Source: DATAYA01 sp036272815
GTDB taxonomy: Bacteria > Pseudomonadota > Alphaproteobacteria > Acetobacterales > Acetobacteraceae
Direction of reading: 5' to 3'
Length of the DNA: 12,439 bases
NCBI GenBank assembly: GCA_036272815.1
Contig: DATAYA010000294.1
Coordinates: forward strand, 1-12,439
Each line of letters starts with the position of its first letter. Within the stretch, counting starts at the first letter, position 1. Under the pieces are notes generated by a model. It was given only the letters and a program-made list of their open reading frames with translations, made no database searches and was not told the origin of the DNA. The translations under genes were made by a program, and so were the position numbers. Positions 9,509-12,439 of the stretch are shown here, piece after piece.

Positions 9509-11248
9509 TCAGAGGGCGGCCAGTCCGAGGGCCGCCAGTCCCAAGGTCGCAAGTCCCTGTGCCGCAAGTCCCTGTGCCGCAAGTCCCTGCGCCGCCTGGC
9601 GCAGCGCAAAGCCCAGCCGGTTGCGTGCCCGCACGGCTGAGACGGCCAGGAACCGGGCCGCATCGCTGCCCGCCTCCGCCGCGGCAAGGTCGCGCAGCGG
9701 TTGCAGCGCGGGCCAGGATGCCAACGGCAGCGCCGCGTCGTGGCCGAAGCGGTCGCCGGTCGCGGCATCGACCGGCACCAGTGCGCGGGAGGCGCGCATC
9801 AGGGCGAGATTGATCCGGTCGGGGTCGCCGGCGCTCGCGCGAAGGCCGATCGCCGCTTCCCGCACCGCCTCGGCCTCCCGTACCAGCGGCGCGAGATCGA
9901 ACCGATCTCCAAGGTCGTCGCGCAGCCGGCCCAGTTCGGCCAGCAGCGGCCGCATCTGCGCCGCATGGTCGATCGGCAGCACCGGCTCGCACAACAGGCG
10001 CGCGAGCACGGATACGAACACCCGTGTGTCGCGCACGAGGTTCGCCGTGTCGATCTTGTCGATCAGGTCGTGCGGCGTATGCCACCACCAGCCGAGCGCG
10101 TTGCGCATCCCGCGCGTCGCCTCGGGCGGCTGTTCGGAGAGCGCGCCCAGCATCGCCGGCAATCCGATCCCGTTGAACGACTGGTCGGACGATCGGCTCA
10201 TGCGCCTGCCGGCATAATCGCCATTGGTCTCCGTCCCGATCGCGGCCTCGGCCAGCGCCGCCAGTTCCGCCGAGCTTGCCGCATTGCGCAGCACGCTGGC
10301 GCCGACGCCGCCGGTGCTGTCGACATTGACATGCGCGACGCAGCGCCGGTCCAGCTCGTCCCAATGAGCGTCGGCATACCAGGTCGAGCCGGAATAGCGG
10401 CCATGCGAATGGCCCGACCAGAAGCAGAGCCGCAAGCCGCGCCGCCACGACGCCCGACTGCCTGCGAGGATGCGCGCTGCCTCGAGCATGGTGGCGTTGG
10501 CCGCACCGTTGTCCATCACGCCGAAATACCAGGTGTCGTGGTGGCCCGAGAACAGCACGAACGGCGCATCGGCGTCGGCTCGCGGCCCGTCGTGGTCGGC
10601 GACCAGGATCGGCGTCTGCCGCCAGCCGGTATCCACCGCGGCCTCGATCACCACCTCCGGCGCCGCACCGGACGCGAGCCGCGCGCGAAGCGAAGCGCCA
10701 TCGGCGGCGCTGATCGTAGCCGCGACGGTGCGCGGCAGGTCGTGCAGCGTTTCGGCCGACGGGCTGCCCCACACCGGGGAGATGCACATCTCGTGCAAGT
10801 GCTCGTGCGGGCTGGCGTGAAGCTGGGCCACCGCACCCGCGTCCGAGGCGCGGCGCGCGACGGCCGGGCTCGCGATCCCGGTTGCGAGCACGATCGCGCC
10901 GCGCAGGTCGCGCCCGGCGAAATCCGATTCTGTTCCTTCGCCGACATCGACCAACCGCCCTGTGATGCCACCGGCGGGGGAGGGGCGGGAGAAAGAATGG
11001 GTGATCGCCGCCAGGGTCGTGCCATCAGCGGTCACGCGTGCAGGTCCGGGCAAGCTGATATAGGCGTCGTGCATCAGCATCGTCGTGCGGTAGCCGAACC
11101 CGTCGAGCACCGCCTGCGTCTCGCGAAGGCTGGCAAGTTCGTCGCCTGTGCCGGAGAGCTTCACCCAGCGTGCGAGGCGTTCCAGATGTGCCATCAGCCG
11201 CGCGCCGTCGACGGCGTCGCGGAGTGTGTCGGGGTGTGTGTCTGGCAT
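9509..11248 (-). CDS. M28-family-like peptidase with PA domain and altered active-site motif
   Basis: The 579-residue protein has the M28 zinc aminopeptidase architecture. A PA-like insert (about 95-190) is followed by the peptidase core (about 225-420) and a helical C-terminal region. Expected metal residues are H236 and D238 (GHHDTW), D246 (MDNG), D310 (VNVD) and H390 (WWWHTPHD). The usual Glu-Glu pair, catalytic base and zinc ligand, is absent: the segment reads SGHSHGRYSGS (278-288). The motif is otherwise well kept, suggesting a divergent subfamily and not decay; activity is uncertain. No signal peptide is seen, so it is probably cytoplasmic. I chose ATG 11248 because GGAG lies seven bases upstream; an in-frame start at 11302 lacks a ribosome site. 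The last 28 residues are repeats of Ala-Ala-Gln/Leu-Gly-Leu type. radC follows. Confidence 0.85.
   Translation of the reverse strand: MPDTHPDTLRDAVDGARLMAHLERLARWVKLSGTGDELASLRETQAVLDGFGYRTTMLMHDAYISLPGPARVTADGTTLAAITHSFSRPSPAGGITGRLVDVGEGTESDFAGRDLRGAIVLATGIASPAVARRASDAGAVAQLHASPHEHLHEMCISPVWGSPSAETLHDLPRTVAATISAADGASLRARLASGAAPEVVIEAAVDTGWRQTPILVADHDGPRADADAPFVLFSGHHDTWYFGVMDNGAANATMLEAARILAGSRASWRRGLRLCFWSGHSHGRYSGSTWYADAHWDELDRRCVAHVNVDSTGGVGASVLRNAASSAELAALAEAAIGTETNGDYAGRRMSRSSDQSFNGIGLPAMLGALSEQPPEATRGMRNALGWWWHTPHDLIDKIDTANLVRDTRVFVSVLARLLCEPVLPIDHAAQMRPLLAELGRLRDDLGDRFDLAPLVREAEAVREAAIGLRASAGDPDRINLALMRASRALVPVDAATGDRFGHDAALPLASWPALQPLRDLAAAEAGSDAARFLAVSAVRARNRLGFALRQAAQGLAAQGLAAQGLATLGLAALGLAAL
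9521..9595. repeat. Five 15-nt tandem repeats in the 3' end of the M28-like gene
   Basis: Units start at 9521, 9536, 9551, 9566 and 9581. The third and fourth are identical (AAGTCCCTGTGCCGC), the fifth differs at one base and the first two have diverged. On the coding strand each encodes a pentapeptide such as AAQGL, AATLGL-like variants arising in the diverged copies. Fifteen is a multiple of three, so copy changes would keep the frame. A 7-bp inverted repeat (9515-9521 with 9530-9536) overlaps the terminal units near the stop codon. Confidence 0.85.
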
Positions 11249-11415
11249 GGGCTCGCTCCGGCTGTGCCGGGACAGGCTGCCGTGTGACGGCGGCGTCGGC
11301 AAGCGGGGGTCAGAAGTTGCGCAGCTCGATCTCGCCGTAGCGGCGGCAGCAATAGATCACGTACGACGGAGGCAGCCCAGCACGTCGAACACCACTCTCG
11401 CAGCGCTCCAGGAGC
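11249..11415. other. Intergenic gap between nikR and the M28-like gene
   Basis: This 167-base stretch separates the nikR stop from the M28-like start, both on the minus strand. Apart from the M28-like gene's GGAG ribosome site just upstream of 11248, I see no gene, hairpin with T-tract or convincing promoter in it. Confidence 0.5.
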
Positions 11416-11874
11416 CTAGGCGTGGACATGCGAGTGGGTGGCCACGCCCGACCCGTGGTCGTGCCGGGCGTTCGATACCCGTACTGGAACCATGTGCAGA
11501 TTGGCATGACGCACGCCCCTTTGTGCCGTCAGCACGTCGGCCAACCCACGCACCGCTGCCGCGCTGCCCTTCAGCACTGACACTTCCAGGCAGCTTTCGT
11601 GATCGAGGTGGACGTGCATCCCGGCGACGGCAAGATCGTGGTGGTCGTGCAACGCTTGCGTGAGCCGTTGCGCCAGGGCGCGCGTCTCGTGATCGTAGAC
11701 GTAGCCGAGCACGGCGACGCAGGGCACCGCGTCCATGGACGAGGCCTCCTTCGTCGCGGCGTCGCGGATGATGTCCCGCACCGCATCCGACCGGCTGGAG
11801 TAGCCCCGACGCTGCACGACGGCGTCAAGAGTTTCCAACAGGCTATCGTCGATCGTGATTGTGATGCGCTGCAT
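11416..11874 (-). CDS. nikR: Nickel-responsive ribbon-helix-helix regulator NikR
   Basis: The 152-residue protein is a NikR. An N-terminal ribbon-helix-helix DNA-binding domain (residues 1-45, MQRITITIDDSLLETLD then RGYSSRSDAVRD) is joined to an ACT-like tetramerisation and nickel-binding domain. The high-affinity nickel ligands fall at exactly the E. coli NikR positions: H76, H87, H89 and C95, within MHVHLDHESCLEVSVLKG. Holo-NikR normally represses nickel uptake genes. ATG 11874 gives the standard NikR N-terminus; an in-frame GTG at 11910 would add an unconserved extension. The C-terminus (135-152) is a 5-His tail, NARHDHGSGVATHSHVHA, beyond the usual domain end. It diverges from a nickel permease gene, its likely target, and probably autoregulates from the shared gap. 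Confidence 0.95.
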   Translation of the reverse strand: MQRITITIDDSLLETLDAVVQRRGYSSRSDAVRDIIRDAATKEASSMDAVPCVAVLGYVYDHETRALAQRLTQALHDHHDLAVAGMHVHLDHESCLEVSVLKGSAAAVRGLADVLTAQRGVRHANLHMVPVRVSNARHDHGSGVATHSHVHA

Positions 11875-11901
11875 GGTTTTCCCGGCCGGAGTGAGGGCCG
11901 C

Positions 11902-11943
11902 ATTTTCCACTGGACGTAATACTTTTCAAGCAAATAGTGTTCT
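11902..11943. promoter_or_regulatory. Shared nikR / nickel-permease control region with candidate NikR operator
   Basis: The 94-base divergent gap is locally AT-rich. An imperfect inverted repeat, GTAATAC (11916-11922), 14 bases, GTGTTCT (11937-11943), resembles published NikR operators of the GTGTTAC-N13/14-GTAACAC kind, but only about four of seven positions are symmetric. On the minus strand TTGAAA (11929-11924) and GAAAAT (11907-11902), 16 bases apart, make a candidate nikR promoter whose -35 lies inside the putative operator. Binding at this site could therefore silence nikR and the permease together. Confidence 0.38.
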
Positions 11944-11968
11944 AGAGGCGACCAGTCAGGGAACGGCC

Positions 11969-12439
11969 ATGCGGCGTGTCTTCTCCGGCATCTTCAGTGA
12001 GCAGGGTGACAGCCTCCTATTGAGGATCGCGGGTCTATACGCGATCCTGATCGCCGCCCACGTTGCTGTGTGGGTGTGGACCCTGGTGGCGCTCCGTCAA
12101 CACCCGGTATTGCTCGGCACGGCGCTGCTGGCCTACGGCTTCGGCCTGCGCCACGCGGTCGATGCCGATCACATCGCAGCCATCGACAACGTCACCCGCA
12201 AGCTGATGCAGGAAGGAAAGCGGCCGGTCGCCGTCGGCTTCTTCTTCTCGCTCGGCCACTCGACCATCGTGGTGCTCGCCTGCGTCGCAATTGCCGCGAC
12301 GGCGACGGCATTCAAGGGCCGATTCGATGCGTTTCAGAATATAGGCGGGGTAGTCAGCACGTTGGTCTCCGCATTGTTTCTTCTGTTCATTGCGATCATG
12401 AACATCGTGATTTTGGCGACCGTGTGTCAGACGTTCCGC
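11969..12439 (+). CDS. NiCoT-family nickel/cobalt permease (HoxN/NixA type), N-terminal part
   Basis: The frame is open from ATG 11969 to the window edge, giving 157 residues of a protein usually 330-350 long. After a cytoplasmic N-terminus and a first membrane helix (about 17-41) comes the NiCoT signature in helix II, RHAVDADHIAAIDNVTRK (61-78). Its His and Asp residues are essential for Ni/Co uptake. The second signature, FFFSLGHSTIVV (91-102), follows in helix III, and another hydrophobic segment spans about 126-153. An AGGGA (11957-11961) precedes the start. The divergent neighbour is nikR, so nickel is the likely substrate and NikR the likely repressor. The visible 3' part uses more A/T-ending codons than its neighbours. 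No nickel enzyme gene is in view. Confidence 0.93.
   Translation, partial: MRRVFSGIFSEQGDSLLLRIAGLYAILIAAHVAVWVWTLVALRQHPVLLGTALLAYGFGLRHAVDADHIAAIDNVTRKLMQEGKRPVAVGFFFSLGHSTIVVLACVAIAATATAFKGRFDAFQNIGGVVSTLVSALFLLFIAIMNIVILATVCQTFR

Noticed and set aside
9521..9595. CRISPR array or pentapeptide-repeat protein
   Set aside because: The 15-nt units are head-to-tail without spacers, so this is not CRISPR. The encoded AAQGL units do not match the A(D/N)LXX pentapeptide-repeat pattern.
9300..10787. A 495-codon minus-strand open frame overlapping the M28-like gene
   Set aside because: It is an Arg/Gly/Ala-rich shadow with no domain, while the overlapping M28-like frame has ordered metal-site motifs.
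11310..11507. A 65-codon minus-strand frame partly overlapping nikR, ending YCCRRYGEIELRNF
   Set aside because: Its end looks protein-like, but it overlaps the well-supported nikR 3' end, has no ribosome site that I can see, and matches no family I know. It might be a remnant of an older gene, but I cannot support it.

Overview
This window is high-GC DNA with a gene set typical of Alphaproteobacteria. The pairing of a ubiquinol-cytochrome c chaperone gene with a DUF177/YceD gene, beside an outward-facing BamE-like lipoprotein gene, is an alphaproteobacterial arrangement. The sequence style of these proteins suggests the Rhodospirillales/Acetobacteraceae. That placement rests on family recognition, not on a database search.

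Layout, left to right. (1) At 1-105 (minus) is the 5' end of a BamE/SmpA-like lipoprotein gene that runs off the left edge. Diverging from it is a two-gene operon on the plus strand (262-1271): the ubiquinol-cytochrome c chaperone and DUF177/YceD, joined by an ATGA overlap. A GC-rich hairpin separates this operon from the convergent gene. (2) clpB, the ClpB disaggregase (minus, 1320-3899), is complete and carries a plausible heat-shock sigma-32 type promoter at 3980-4008. (3) A MOSC-domain gene (plus, 4019-4777) diverges from clpB. It is followed by a molybdenum-hydroxylase operon in the order small-large-medium (4885-8610). This encodes a [2Fe-2S] subunit, a molybdopterin subunit with the AYRGAGR active-site loop, and an FAD subunit. 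Both the gene order and the loop mark it as a 'form II' CO-dehydrogenase-like enzyme and not a proven, copper-containing form I CODH. (4) On the minus strand are radC (8668-9441) and an M28-like peptidase (9509-11248). The peptidase's usual Glu-Glu pair is replaced, and its C-terminus is built from a 15-nt tandem repeat. (5) At the right end, nikR (minus, 11416-11874) diverges from a NiCoT-type nickel/cobalt permease gene (plus, 11969 to the window edge), forming a nickel-homeostasis pair with a candidate operator between them.

How the parts work together. The three Cox-like subunits should form one enzyme passing electrons from molybdenum through two [2Fe-2S] clusters to FAD. The upstream MOSC protein could serve molybdenum-cofactor sulfur chemistry, but that is inferred only from adjacency. 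NikR is expected to control the divergent nickel importer. The remaining genes are housekeeping functions. No gene-free stretch exceeds about 170 bases. I saw no tRNA, rRNA, CRISPR array, insertion sequence or phage gene. I did not find a clear new multi-gene system; the most unusual items are the altered M28 active site with its repeat-built tail and the functionally unassigned form II operon.
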